This document shows, piece after piece, positions 21,159 through 27,381 of a DNA stretch of 27,381 nt. The stretch's first letter is position 1. Each line of letters starts with the position of its first letter. The notes under the pieces are model-generated. The model had not been told where the DNA came from. It worked only from the letters and a program-made list of their open reading frames with translations, and ran no database searches. The DNA is from Candidatus Portnoyibacteriota bacterium. Lineage in GTDB: Bacteria > Patescibacteriota > Minisyncoccia > RBG-13-40-8-A > JAUWHN01. The position numbers were made by a program, and so were the translations under genes. The stretch is from NCBI GenBank assembly GCA_030605865.1, contig JAUWHN010000011.1:1-27381 (forward strand). The letters are read 5' to 3'.

Positions 21159-22292
21159 ATGTATAAAACCTGGGTTGAGATAAATAAAAAAGCTCTTCAA
21201 AACAACATTCAGCAGTTTCAGAAATTGATTGGTAACAAGGTTAAGTTGATGGCGGTGGTTAAGGCAAATGCCTATGGGCATGGGTTGGTTGAAGTGGTTA
21301 AAATCGTCATAGAATCGGGTGTGCCGTGGTTGGGCGTAGATTCAGTTGACGAGGCAATAGAGTTGAGAAAAGCGGGGATAGATACCCCGATTTTAATATT
21401 GGGCTATACCTTGCTTTTGAGATTGGAGGACGTGGTTAAATATGATTTGAGGCAAGTGGTTTATAACAGGGAAACAATTGAGGAACTTGCGGAACAAGCA
21501 ACAAGCGACAAGCAACAAGTAAAAGTCCATCTGAAGGTGGAAACCGGGACTTCAAGGCAGGGACTGGAAAAAGAAGAGCTTTTGGAATTAGCAAAGTTCA
21601 TAAAAAAACATCCCCAGATTGAAATTGAAGGCGTTTATACTCATTATGCTAATATTGAAGACACTACCGACCATAACTATGCCCAGCAGCAGCTTCAAAG
21701 ATTTAAACAAGCAGTTGAACTTTTAGAAAAAAATGACATTAAAATTCCCATAAAACACACTGCCTGTAGTGCAGCAGTTATTCTATTTCCAAAAACTTAT
21801 TTTTCTCTGGTGCGAGTGGGAATAAGTATGTATGGACTTTGGCCGTCTAAAGAAACTTTTGTTTCTGCTCAGGAAAAGAAAAGGGAAATAAAGTTAGAAC
21901 CGGTTTTGACCTGGAAAACAAAAGTAGCTCAAATAAAAAAAATTAAAGCAGGAACTCCCATAAGTTATGGACTTACTGAAAAAACTTCCCACGATTCAAA
22001 AATTGCTGTTTTGCCAGTTGGTTATTGGGATGGTTATGATAGGAAACTTTCTGGAGTTGCGAATGTTTTAATAAAAGGTAAAAGATGTAAAATGTTGGGC
22101 AGGGTTTGTATGAATATGATTATGGTTGATATTAGTCATATTGAGGATATAAAATTAGAAGACGAGGTTGTTCTTTTGGGAATCCAGGGTTCTGAAAAAA
22201 TAACAGCTGACGAATTTGCCCAAAAAATCGGAACCATAAATTATGAAGTAGTAACGCGGATTAATCCATTAATCCCAAGAATTGTTGTATGA
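21159..22292 (+). CDS. alr: Alanine racemase
   Basis: 377 residues; PLP enzyme making D-alanine for peptidoglycan. The PLP lysine is K35 in AVVKANAYGHG. Other motifs: THYANIEDTTDHNYAQQQLQRF, RVGISMYGLWPS, the catalytic tyrosine in TPISYGLTEKT, VLPVGYWDGYDR and MLGRVCMNMIMVD. Residues about 112-121 (EQATSDKQQV) are encoded by a four-unit heptamer array at 21494-21521. No SD. It overlaps the ftsQ-like gene by 4 nt (ATGA) and pairs with murB as the cell-wall precursor genes in this window. Confidence 0.96.
   Translation: MYKTWVEINKKALQNNIQQFQKLIGNKVKLMAVVKANAYGHGLVEVVKIVIESGVPWLGVDSVDEAIELRKAGIDTPILILGYTLLLRLEDVVKYDLRQVVYNRETIEELAEQATSDKQQVKVHLKVETGTSRQGLEKEELLELAKFIKKHPQIEIEGVYTHYANIEDTTDHNYAQQQLQRFKQAVELLEKNDIKIPIKHTACSAAVILFPKTYFSLVRVGISMYGLWPSKETFVSAQEKKREIKLEPVLTWKTKVAQIKKIKAGTPISYGLTEKTSHDSKIAVLPVGYWDGYDRKLSGVANVLIKGKRCKMLGRVCMNMIMVDISHIEDIKLEDEVVLLGIQGSEKITADEFAQKIGTINYEVVTRINPLIPRIVV
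21494..21521 (+). repeat. Four-unit heptamer array in alr
   Basis: ACAAGCA, ACAAGCG, ACAAGCA, ACAAGTA in direct tandem. Confidence 0.8.
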
Positions 22293-23083
22293 GAAAGGAT
22301 CAAATACGTTACAGTCGAGGATATTTGCCTCAACATAGGAAGAAAGAAATTTCCTGGAAACGCAGGATGCTTTTTTTCTGGATTTTATTTTTGGTTTTGG
22401 GTTTGGCCTATGTTATGTTTTTCTCCCCGCTTTTTGAGATTAAAGAAATAAAAATTTCCAACAACCGGGTGATTAGTAGTGAAGAAATTCAAAATTCTTT
22501 AGATAATCAAAACAACCTTTTTTTGGCAGCAGGAAATAAGTTAACAGAAATTCTAACCAATGATTTTCCCAGAATATTATCAGTTGAAATGAGCAAAGAT
22601 ATTTTCAAGAAGACCATTGAGTTAAATATTATTGAAAGAAAAGAAGCTGGAATATACTGTAAAGAAGATCTTGCTTCGCCGAATCGAGGAGAGTGTTATT
22701 ATATTGATAAAGAAGGGGTGATTTTTGAGGAAGCGCCTCAAACCAGCGGAACTTTGATTTTAGCAATAAAGGATTTTTCTGAAAGAGAAATAGAAATAGG
22801 TAAGAATGTTATTGAAAAAGAATTTATGGCAGAGCTTATTGATTTAAAAAACTACTTACCCGGTCAATTGGGCTTCAAAGTTCTTGATTTTACAATCGAA
22901 TCAGATGTTCTAAAAGATTTAAAAGTAAATACTAATGAGGGTTGGTATATTCTTTTTGATGGTTTAAGGGATTTGAAATCCCAGCTTGAAGCATTAAGGT
23001 TGGTTTTGGAGGAGAAGATTGAGGAAAGAAAGGATTTAGAGTATATTGATGTGAGGATAGAGAATAGAGTTTATTACAAATGA
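22289..23083 (+). CDS. ftsQ: FtsQ/DivIB-like cell division protein
   Basis: 264 residues with the FtsQ layout: a basic cytoplasmic N-terminus (about 25 residues), one membrane helix (about 27-46), then a POTRA domain starting FEIKEIKISNNRVISSEEIQNSL and a FtsQ-type domain with GVIFEEAPQTSG and DFSEREIEIGKN. These proteins sit at the septum and connect early and late divisome parts (FtsB, FtsL). The name is by architecture and context (after alr, as in cell-wall clusters); sequence identity to FtsQ is usually low. It overlaps alr by 4 nt and is followed by ychF after 1 nt. Confidence 0.8.
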   Translation: MRKDQIRYSRGYLPQHRKKEISWKRRMLFFWILFLVLGLAYVMFFSPLFEIKEIKISNNRVISSEEIQNSLDNQNNLFLAAGNKLTEILTNDFPRILSVEMSKDIFKKTIELNIIERKEAGIYCKEDLASPNRGECYYIDKEGVIFEEAPQTSGTLILAIKDFSEREIEIGKNVIEKEFMAELIDLKNYLPGQLGFKVLDFTIESDVLKDLKVNTNEGWYILFDGLRDLKSQLEALRLVLEEKIEERKDLEYIDVRIENRVYYK

Positions 23084-23084
23084 T

Positions 23085-24134
23085 ATGTCTTTTTCCATCG
23101 GTATAATTGGCTTGCCCAATGTTGGCAAGTCCACACTTTTTAAAGCCCTTACTCAGCAAGAGGTGGATATTTCTAATTATCCTTTTTGTACTATTGACCC
23201 AAATGTGGGCGTTGTTCGGGTGCCTGATGAAAGACTCCAAAAAATTATTGAGATAATTAAGCCCCAAAAGGTTACGCCTACAATAATTGAATTCGTTGAT
23301 ATTGCTGGTTTGGTTAAGGGGGCCCACAAAGGAGAAGGGCTGGGCAATCAATTTTTAGCCCATATTCGAGAGGTGGATGCGATTTTACACATTATCCGGA
23401 CTTTTTCAGACAAAGATATAAAACATGTAGAAGAGGGCGTTGATCCACAAAGAGATATTGGAATTGTTAATACTGAATTAATAATGAAGGATTTAGAAAC
23501 CATTGATAAACATATAAAGAAAATTGAAAAAGATGTTGAATCCAAAGACAAAGACAGGATTAAAGAGTTTGAAATTCTTCAAAAAATTAGAAAGGCAATA
23601 AACGAAGGAAATGCGGTTTCTGCTGTTAATCCGAGCGAGAAAGAAAGAGAAGTGATTAAACATTTAAATTTTTTAACTATTAAACCAGTAATTTATATAT
23701 TAAATACTAAAGAAGATGATGATTCTTTTGGGGTGCGAAAATCTTTGCCAGAAAATACTTTGCCTATTGATTTAAAAATAGAATTAGAGTGTACTGAGTT
23801 ATCCAAAAAGGAGCTAAAAGAACTGAATTTAAAGTCCCGGCTTGATGTTTTAATTAAAACCTGCTACAAAATTCTTAATTTAGTAACCTTCTACACTATT
23901 AAAGGCGGCGAGGAAACCCGAGCCTGGACAGTTGAGCAAGGCGTCAAAGCGCCGGAGGCCGGCAGGATTGTTCACAGTGATTTTCAAGAAAAATTTATTC
24001 GGGCCGAAGTTGTGAATTACAAAGACTTATTAGGGGTTGGTTCTTGGGCCGAAGCCCGCGCCGAAGGACTAATAAGAACCGAAGGGAAAGATTACTCGGT
24101 AAAGGACGGAGATATTATTGAGTTTAAAATTTGA
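23085..24134 (+). CDS. ychF: Ribosome-binding ATPase YchF (Obg family)
   Basis: 349 residues. G1/Walker A GLPNVGKST (9-17), then ALTQQEVDISNYPFCTIDPNVG, DIAGLVKGAHKGEGLGNQFLAHIREVDAILHI-like switch region, and ILNTKEDD in place of the NKxD motif, which fits YchF's known preference for ATP over GTP. The C-terminal TGS domain follows (NLVTFYTIKGGEETRAWTVEQG, HSDFQEKFIRAEV, VKDGDIIEFKI). It binds ribosomes and acts in stress and translation control. The stop TGA overlaps the -35 box of rpsF. Confidence 0.96.
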   Translation: MSFSIGIIGLPNVGKSTLFKALTQQEVDISNYPFCTIDPNVGVVRVPDERLQKIIEIIKPQKVTPTIIEFVDIAGLVKGAHKGEGLGNQFLAHIREVDAILHIIRTFSDKDIKHVEEGVDPQRDIGIVNTELIMKDLETIDKHIKKIEKDVESKDKDRIKEFEILQKIRKAINEGNAVSAVNPSEKEREVIKHLNFLTIKPVIYILNTKEDDDSFGVRKSLPENTLPIDLKIELECTELSKKELKELNLKSRLDVLIKTCYKILNLVTFYTIKGGEETRAWTVEQGVKAPEAGRIVHSDFQEKFIRAEVVNYKDLLGVGSWAEARAEGLIRTEGKDYSVKDGDIIEFKI

Positions 24135-24159
24135 CCGACCAAGATTGTTTTGTTAATAT
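24131..24159 (+). promoter_or_regulatory. rpsF promoter, near-leaderless
   Basis: TTGACC (24131-24136), 17-nt spacer, TAATAT (24154-24159), 9 nt before the rpsF ATG at 24169. Confidence 0.6.
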
Positions 24160-24168
24160 GTAAATAGT

Positions 24169-24771
24169 ATGCCAGAAGAAAATCAGAGACAATATGAACT
24201 CACATTTATTCTTTCTCCGGAGCTTGATGAGAAAGGGGTTGATTCTTTTGAACAAGAAATTGAAAAAAGCATAAAAAATCTTGGTGGGGATTTAAAGAAA
24301 AAAAGCAAAGCAGAAAGGCGCAATTTGTCATACCCCATTAAAAAATTTCAAACTGGTTATTATTCAGTAATAAACTTCTTGTTTAATCCCGAAAAAATAG
24401 AAGAATTATCAGCGATTTTTAAGCACAGAAAGGAGATTCTTCGCTACATTTTTACTATTGCAGAAGAGCCCGCTGTTATTAAAAAACCCTTTGGTCGCCA
24501 AGAGCGATTCATAGAATCTCGCATTGCTAAAACTAAAGATAAAGAGAGAATTGAAAAATTTGAAAAACTAACAGAAGAAGTAACAGAAAAAGAAATAGAG
24601 GCTCTTAAGAGAACTGGTAAGAAAGAACCCGCCGCAAGCCCGAAGGGCAAGCAGGCGGGCCCGTCCGCTTCGACTAAGCGAGGCGAGCCACAATCTGAAA
24701 GTTTGGGCGAGAAGAAAAAGGTTAAATTAGAAGAAATTGACAAGAAATTAGATGAGATATTAGGGATATAA
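24169..24771 (+). CDS. rpsF: Ribosomal protein bS6 with long C-terminal extension
   Basis: 200 residues against the usual 95-135. The first ~105 are bS6: YELTFILSPELDEKGVDSF, GGDLKKKSKAERRNLSYPIKKFQTGYYSVINFLF and ILRYIFTI. Then comes a charged helix (KDKERIEKFEKLTEEVTEKEIE), a low-complexity Ala/Pro/Ser/Lys linker encoded by GC-rich palindromes (24628-24690), and a C-terminal KKVKLEEIDKKLDEILGI helix. It is the first gene of the rpsF-ssb-rpsR cluster. It binds 16S rRNA with bS18. No SD. Confidence 0.93.
   Translation: MPEENQRQYELTFILSPELDEKGVDSFEQEIEKSIKNLGGDLKKKSKAERRNLSYPIKKFQTGYYSVINFLFNPEKIEELSAIFKHRKEILRYIFTIAEEPAVIKKPFGRQERFIESRIAKTKDKERIEKFEKLTEEVTEKEIEALKRTGKKEPAASPKGKQAGPSASTKRGEPQSESLGEKKKVKLEEIDKKLDEILGI
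24628..24690 (+). repeat. Composite GC-rich palindromic insertion in rpsF
   Basis: CCCGCC (24628-24633) pairs with GGCGGG (24654-24659) and encloses GCCC gaa GGGC (24638-24648). A following GCTTCG-ACTAA-GCGAGGC segment resembles the inner part of the secA element. Strikingly GC-rich inside an AT-rich gene. Confidence 0.7.
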
Positions 24772-24783
24772 ATATAAAATGAG

Positions 24784-24840
24784 CAATGAACAACGAACAA
24801 TGAACAAAACTGTTCACTGTTCACTGTTTGCTGTTCGTTG
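24784..24840 (+). repeat. Heptamer arrays forming a hairpin between rpsF and ssb
   Basis: CAATGAA, CAACGAA, CAATGAA on the left and CTGTTCA, CTGTTCA, CTGTTTG, CTGTTCG on the right are near-complementary tandem 7-mers. They fold as GAACA-x-TGAACA with TGTTCA-x-TGTTC (24795-24822) around loop AAAC. Sits in the space before the ssb start. Confidence 0.75.
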
Positions 24841-24845
24841 ATATC

Positions 24846-25346
24846 ATGAATTTAAATAAAATTTTTATCCTGGGTCGATTAACCCGTGACCCCGAACAGA
24901 GAACTATGCCCAACGGAAGAGCAATATCAAATTTCGGCATGGCTACTAATAGAATCTGGACAAACCAGGAGAGCGGAGAAAAACAGGAACAGGTTGAATT
25001 TCATAATGTGGTTGCTTTTGGCAAGCTGGCAGAAATCTGTAACCAATATCTAACCAAAGGACAGTTAACTCTTATTGAGGGACGAATCCAAACTCGTTCA
25101 TGGGAGGATCAAAGCGGAAATAAGCGATATCGAACTGAAATTGTTGCTGAGAATATGCAAATGGGGCCTAGACCGGGTGGGGTGAGAAGCGAAGAAGTCT
25201 CCGAAGTACCAGAAACTGTTGAAGAAGTACAGATTGAAGAGAGTAATGAAGAGGCAGAAGAGAAAACAAAGGGTAAAAAAGCGAAAAAGCCCGCCAAAGG
25301 CGGGTCCGCCTCAGGGGAAATTGATGTGAAAGACATCCCTTTTTAA
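24846..25346 (+). CDS. ssb: Single-stranded DNA-binding protein SSB
   Basis: 166 residues from the ATG at 24846 (MNLNKIFILGRLTRDPE); an in-frame TTG at 24828 lies in the hairpin and is rejected. The OB-fold spans residues 1-105: RLTRDPEQRTMPNGRAISNFGMATNR, VEFHNVVAFGKLAEICNQYLTKGQL, EGRIQTRSWEDQSGNKRYRTEIVAENMQM. An acidic, then Lys/Gly-rich linker (part encoded by a GC palindrome) leads to the C-terminal DVKDIPF, the acidic-Pro-Phe tip that recruits replication proteins. It is between rpsF and rpsR, the usual place. Confidence 0.96.
   Translation: MNLNKIFILGRLTRDPEQRTMPNGRAISNFGMATNRIWTNQESGEKQEQVEFHNVVAFGKLAEICNQYLTKGQLTLIEGRIQTRSWEDQSGNKRYRTEIVAENMQMGPRPGGVRSEEVSEVPETVEEVQIEESNEEAEEKTKGKKAKKPAKGGSASGEIDVKDIPF
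25290..25311 (+). repeat. GC-rich palindromic element in ssb
   Basis: CCCGCC (25290-25295) and GGCGGG (25299-25304), overlapping a second palindrome AGGCGG gt CCGCCT (25298-25311). Translated as PAKGGSAS in the SSB linker. Confidence 0.7.
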
Positions 25347-25347
25347 T

Positions 25348-25542
25348 ATGGACTGTTACTTTTGCCGTCACAATATAAGAGTAATAGATTGGAGAAACGC
25401 AGAATTACTGGGTCGTTTTATTAGTGTCCAGGCAAAAATAAAACCTCCAAGAAGAACCGGCACCTGCGCTAAGCACCAAAGAAAATTAGCCAGAGCAATT
25501 AAAAGAGCAAGAATTGTTGGAATATTGCCGTTTACCCGGTAA
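25348..25542 (+). CDS. rpsR: Ribosomal protein bS18, zinc-binding form
   Basis: 64 residues; binds 16S rRNA with bS6. It has MDCYFCRHNIRVIDWRNAELLGRFIS at the start and the signature RTGTCAKHQRKLARAIKRARIVGILPFTR. Two Cys (3, 6), C40 and H43 form the zinc-binding C+ type of bS18, while many bacteria have a C- form. It starts 1 nt after ssb and ends the cluster at a strong terminator. Confidence 0.95.
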   Translation: MDCYFCRHNIRVIDWRNAELLGRFISVQAKIKPPRRTGTCAKHQRKLARAIKRARIVGILPFTR

Positions 25543-25562
25543 AAAAAAGAAAGATGTTATTC

Positions 25563-25588
25563 AAAATTGCCCATCTGGGCAATTTTTT
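25563..25588 (+). terminator. Terminator of the rpsF-ssb-rpsR cluster
   Basis: Perfect 10-bp stem AAAATTGCCC (25563-25572) and GGGCAATTTT (25577-25586) around loop ATCT, running into a T-run. Confidence 0.9.
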
Positions 25589-25595
25589 GATATTT

Positions 25596-25604
25596 TGATA
25601 TAAT
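25596..25604 (+). promoter_or_regulatory. Extended -10 box of the phosphomutase gene, leaderless
   Basis: TGA-TATAAT with the hexamer at 25599-25604; the ATG is at 25611, 6 nt later, so the start point falls on the start codon. No clear -35 box. Confidence 0.6.
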
Positions 25605-25610
25605 AAAAGT

Positions 25611-27044
25611 ATGGCCGATATCAATCAATCAATGTTCCGGGAATACGACATACGGGGACGGGTGAATAATCAAGAATTGAATAAAAAAACCATGGAACTC
25701 ATTGGTAAGGGTTTTGGCACTTATTTAGGCCGGCAAGGAGTTAGAGATATGGTTGTTGGTTATGACTTCCGTTCTTATTCCGAAGAATTAAAGGATGCCT
25801 TGGTTGATGGTCTTGTTTCAACCGGCGTTCACATTATTGATTTGGGCATGGTTTTAACGCCAATGCTTTATTATGCCCAGTACCATTTTGGAGTTAAAGG
25901 CGGGGCAATGGTTACAGCCAGCCATAATCCCAATGGTTGGAGCGGGGTTAAGTTGGCCTCTGATTTTTCCAAAACTTTAGTAGGAGATGAAGTAAAAGAA
26001 ATTTATCGGATTATTAAAAGCAAATATTTTAGAATAGGCCAGGGTTTGGTTAAGAAGGACCATTTTAGAAGCCATATCAAAGAAGTTTATACAGAGGCAG
26101 TAATAAGAAGAGTCAAGCTCGAAAAACCGCTTAAAGTAGTGGTGGAATGCGGCAATGGAACAGCTTGTTTTTTTGCTCCGGAGATTCTAAAAAAAGCCAT
26201 GTCCGCTGGCGGGCGGACTGGCTATGAAATAATAGAACTTTTCTGCGAGCCGGACTGGACATTTCCTCACCATACTCCGGATCCCGAATCAAAAAAAGCA
26301 AAAGAAGCACTTGCGGCTAAGGTTAAAGAAGTAAAAGCTGATTTGGGAATTTCTTATGACGGAGACGGGGATAGATTAGGAGTTGTTGATGAAAAAGGAA
26401 ATAATGTTTGGAGCGATAGGTTGTTAATACTATTAGCCAGGCAGGTTTTGGAAAGACATCCCAAGGCAAAAATCATTTTTGACGTTAAATGCACTCAAGC
26501 CCTGCCCGAAGATATAAAAAAACACAATGGAGTTCCCATAATGTGGAAAACCGGTCATTCTCATGCCAAAAGGAAGCTTGAGCAGGAAAGAGCCACTTTA
26601 GCAGGAGAACGAAGCGGGCATTTCTTTTTCAAGGATAATTGGTACGGATTTGATGATGCCATCTTTGCTTCTTTAAGATTAATTGAATATTTATCAGAAC
26701 AGGGCAAATCTCTTTCAAGACTCTTAAAAACCACTCCTTTTTATGATTATGTAATTTCTTCAACTATTTATATTTCTTGTCCTGACAATAAAAAGTTCCA
26801 GATTGTTGAAAAATTAGTTGAAGAATTTAAAAAAGAATATGGTAAGAAAAATGTAATAGATATTGACGGCGCTCGGGTTAAATTTAAGGATGGCTGGGGA
26901 TTGGTTAGGGCTTCTTCCACTGAACCTGCTTTGACAGTGCTTTTTGAAGCAAAAAATCAGGAGAAATTAGAGGAGATCAAGGGTATTTTTAGAGAAAAAC
27001 TTGCCAAGTATCCTGAAGTTAGTAAAAAATGGAAGAATGAGTAA
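25611..27044 (+). CDS. manB: Phosphomannomutase/phosphoglucomutase
   Basis: 477 residues of the alpha-D-phosphohexomutase family; moves phosphate between C1 and C6 of mannose or glucose for cell-surface sugar nucleotides. Four family loops in order: catalytic S104 in MVTASHNPNG, metal-binding D250-G-D-G-D-R255, sugar-specificity G332-E-R-S-G336 and phosphate-binding R433-ASSTEP439. Near residue 200 an AMSAGGRTG segment, coded by a GTCCGC/GCGGAC palindrome, replaces the short turn normally found before the EIIELFCEPDWTFP strand. It is leaderless by prediction and converges on trpS with a 12-nt gap. Confidence 0.95.
   Translation: MADINQSMFREYDIRGRVNNQELNKKTMELIGKGFGTYLGRQGVRDMVVGYDFRSYSEELKDALVDGLVSTGVHIIDLGMVLTPMLYYAQYHFGVKGGAMVTASHNPNGWSGVKLASDFSKTLVGDEVKEIYRIIKSKYFRIGQGLVKKDHFRSHIKEVYTEAVIRRVKLEKPLKVVVECGNGTACFFAPEILKKAMSAGGRTGYEIIELFCEPDWTFPHHTPDPESKKAKEALAAKVKEVKADLGISYDGDGDRLGVVDEKGNNVWSDRLLILLARQVLERHPKAKIIFDVKCTQALPEDIKKHNGVPIMWKTGHSHAKRKLEQERATLAGERSGHFFFKDNWYGFDDAIFASLRLIEYLSEQGKSLSRLLKTTPFYDYVISSTIYISCPDNKKFQIVEKLVEEFKKEYGKKNVIDIDGARVKFKDGWGLVRASSTEPALTVLFEAKNQEKLEEIKGIFREKLAKYPEVSKKWKNE
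26201..26218 (+). repeat. GC-rich palindrome in the phosphomutase gene
   Basis: GTCCGC (26201-26206) and GCGGAC (26213-26218) around TGGCGG; translated as MSAGGRTG. Confidence 0.6.
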
Positions 27045-27056
27045 ATTTCGGAAAAT

Positions 27057-27381
27057 CTACAATAAACCCATTTTTTGTTTTACTTCTTTGATTGTTTCTC
27101 CGGCAATTTTTTCTGCTTTTTTTTCGCCCTCAGCTAAGATTTTTTTCACCAGCTGGGGGTTTTTTTCGTACTTCTTTCTTTTTTCTTGGAATTGTTTTAA
27201 TCCTTTAATAATCACTTCAGCTAAATCCTTTTTAAACTCTGCATAACCCTTATTTTTGTATTTCTTTTCTAAGTCTGCAATCGATTTATTGGAAAACAGG
27301 TGATAGATAGTTAAGAGATTGGAAATTGCTGGTTTTTTCTTTTCATCGTATTTTATTTCTTTACCCGAGTCGGTTACTGCA
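27057..27381 (-). CDS. trpS: Tryptophanyl-tRNA synthetase, C-terminal part (5' end outside window)
   Basis: The minus strand is open from the window edge to a TAG at 27057-27059, giving 107 residues. They match the C-terminal third of TrpRS: AVTDSGKEIKYDEKKKPAISNLLTIYHLFS is the conserved segment after the KMSKS loop, and the helical end (KGYAEFKKDLAEVIIKGLKQF, then LAEGEKKAEKIAGETIKEVKQKMGLL) is the anticodon-binding bundle. The KMSKS motif itself would lie just beyond the window edge. An open frame on the plus strand here is only its shadow. It converges with the phosphomutase gene and no hairpin is seen in the 12-nt gap. Confidence 0.93.
   Translation of the reverse strand, partial: AVTDSGKEIKYDEKKKPAISNLLTIYHLFSNKSIADLEKKYKNKGYAEFKKDLAEVIIKGLKQFQEKRKKYEKNPQLVKKILAEGEKKAEKIAGETIKEVKQKMGLL

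Noticed and set aside
22932..23351. 139-residue ORF on the minus strand
   Set aside because: It overlaps the ftsQ-ychF junction, has no homologous features and is a shadow of conserved coding sequence.
27001..27246. Plus-strand ORF at the right edge
   Set aside because: The minus strand encodes the clear TrpRS C-terminus; the plus-strand frame is its complement.
1..27381. TGA recoding (Gracilibacteria/SR1-type code 25)
   Set aside because: TGA ends several conserved genes at the expected family length (secF, ychF, HD gene), and conserved Trp/Gly positions use standard codons.

Overview
The window reads as chromosomal sequence from an uncultivated, AT-rich bacterium, most likely a Patescibacteria/CPR member of the Parcubacteria type. 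The reasons are compact, short versions of housekeeping proteins, near-zero gene spacing, housekeeping genes mostly without Shine-Dalgarno sites, a VirD4-like ATPase paired with a membrane protein, and surface proteins with lamin-tail, TIG and KVY-type repeats. TGA acts as a normal stop (for example at 841, 1278 and 13318), so this is not a code-25 lineage. The phylum call is inference; no 16S rRNA lies in the window.

Layout. 1-843 is the end of a secreted lamin-tail protein. 844-3630 is an accessory island of five small orphan genes. Each is monocistronic, with its own near-consensus promoter, a strong SD and usually a hairpin terminator, and the promoters are visibly homologous to one another. 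Three copies of an intergenic repeat, a perfect 31-bp palindrome and a candidate non-coding RNA (about 1412-1585) lie among them. A second small structured-RNA candidate (about 3692-3766) follows. 3814-5775 encodes a secreted HExxH metalloprotease. 5789-13320 holds murB, hpf, secA, a membrane-anchored C39-like peptidase, an RHH/RelE toxin-antitoxin pair and secD-secF. 13401-17352 holds a sigma-region-4/HARE-HTH protein, a membrane protein and its VirD4-like ATPase partner. 17371-24134 is a dense run: lysS, an HD hydrolase, rdgB, serS, alr, ftsQ-like and ychF. 24169-25542 is the classic rpsF-ssb-rpsR cluster. 25611-27044 is a phosphomannomutase/phosphoglucomutase, convergent with the 3' end of trpS on the minus strand.

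Themes. Secretion (SecA, SecD, SecF and secreted or anchored proteases), cell wall and division (MurB, Alr, FtsQ), translation (three tRNA synthetases, bS6, bS18, HPF, YchF) and nucleotide housekeeping (RdgB, HD protein) are interleaved. Several housekeeping genes have a -10 box only 6-9 nt before the ATG, which predicts leaderless or nearly leaderless mRNAs, whereas the island genes have long leaders with GGAGG-type sites. Two classes of small repeats sit inside and between genes: GC-rich palindromes translated into protein linkers (secA, rpsF, ssb, the 14486 gene, the phosphomutase) and 7- or 8-nt degenerate tandem arrays, mostly of four units (murB twice, alr, rpsF-ssb spacer, upstream of 14486). 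The strongest candidates for something undescribed are the promoter-family island with its repeats and the two putative small RNAs.
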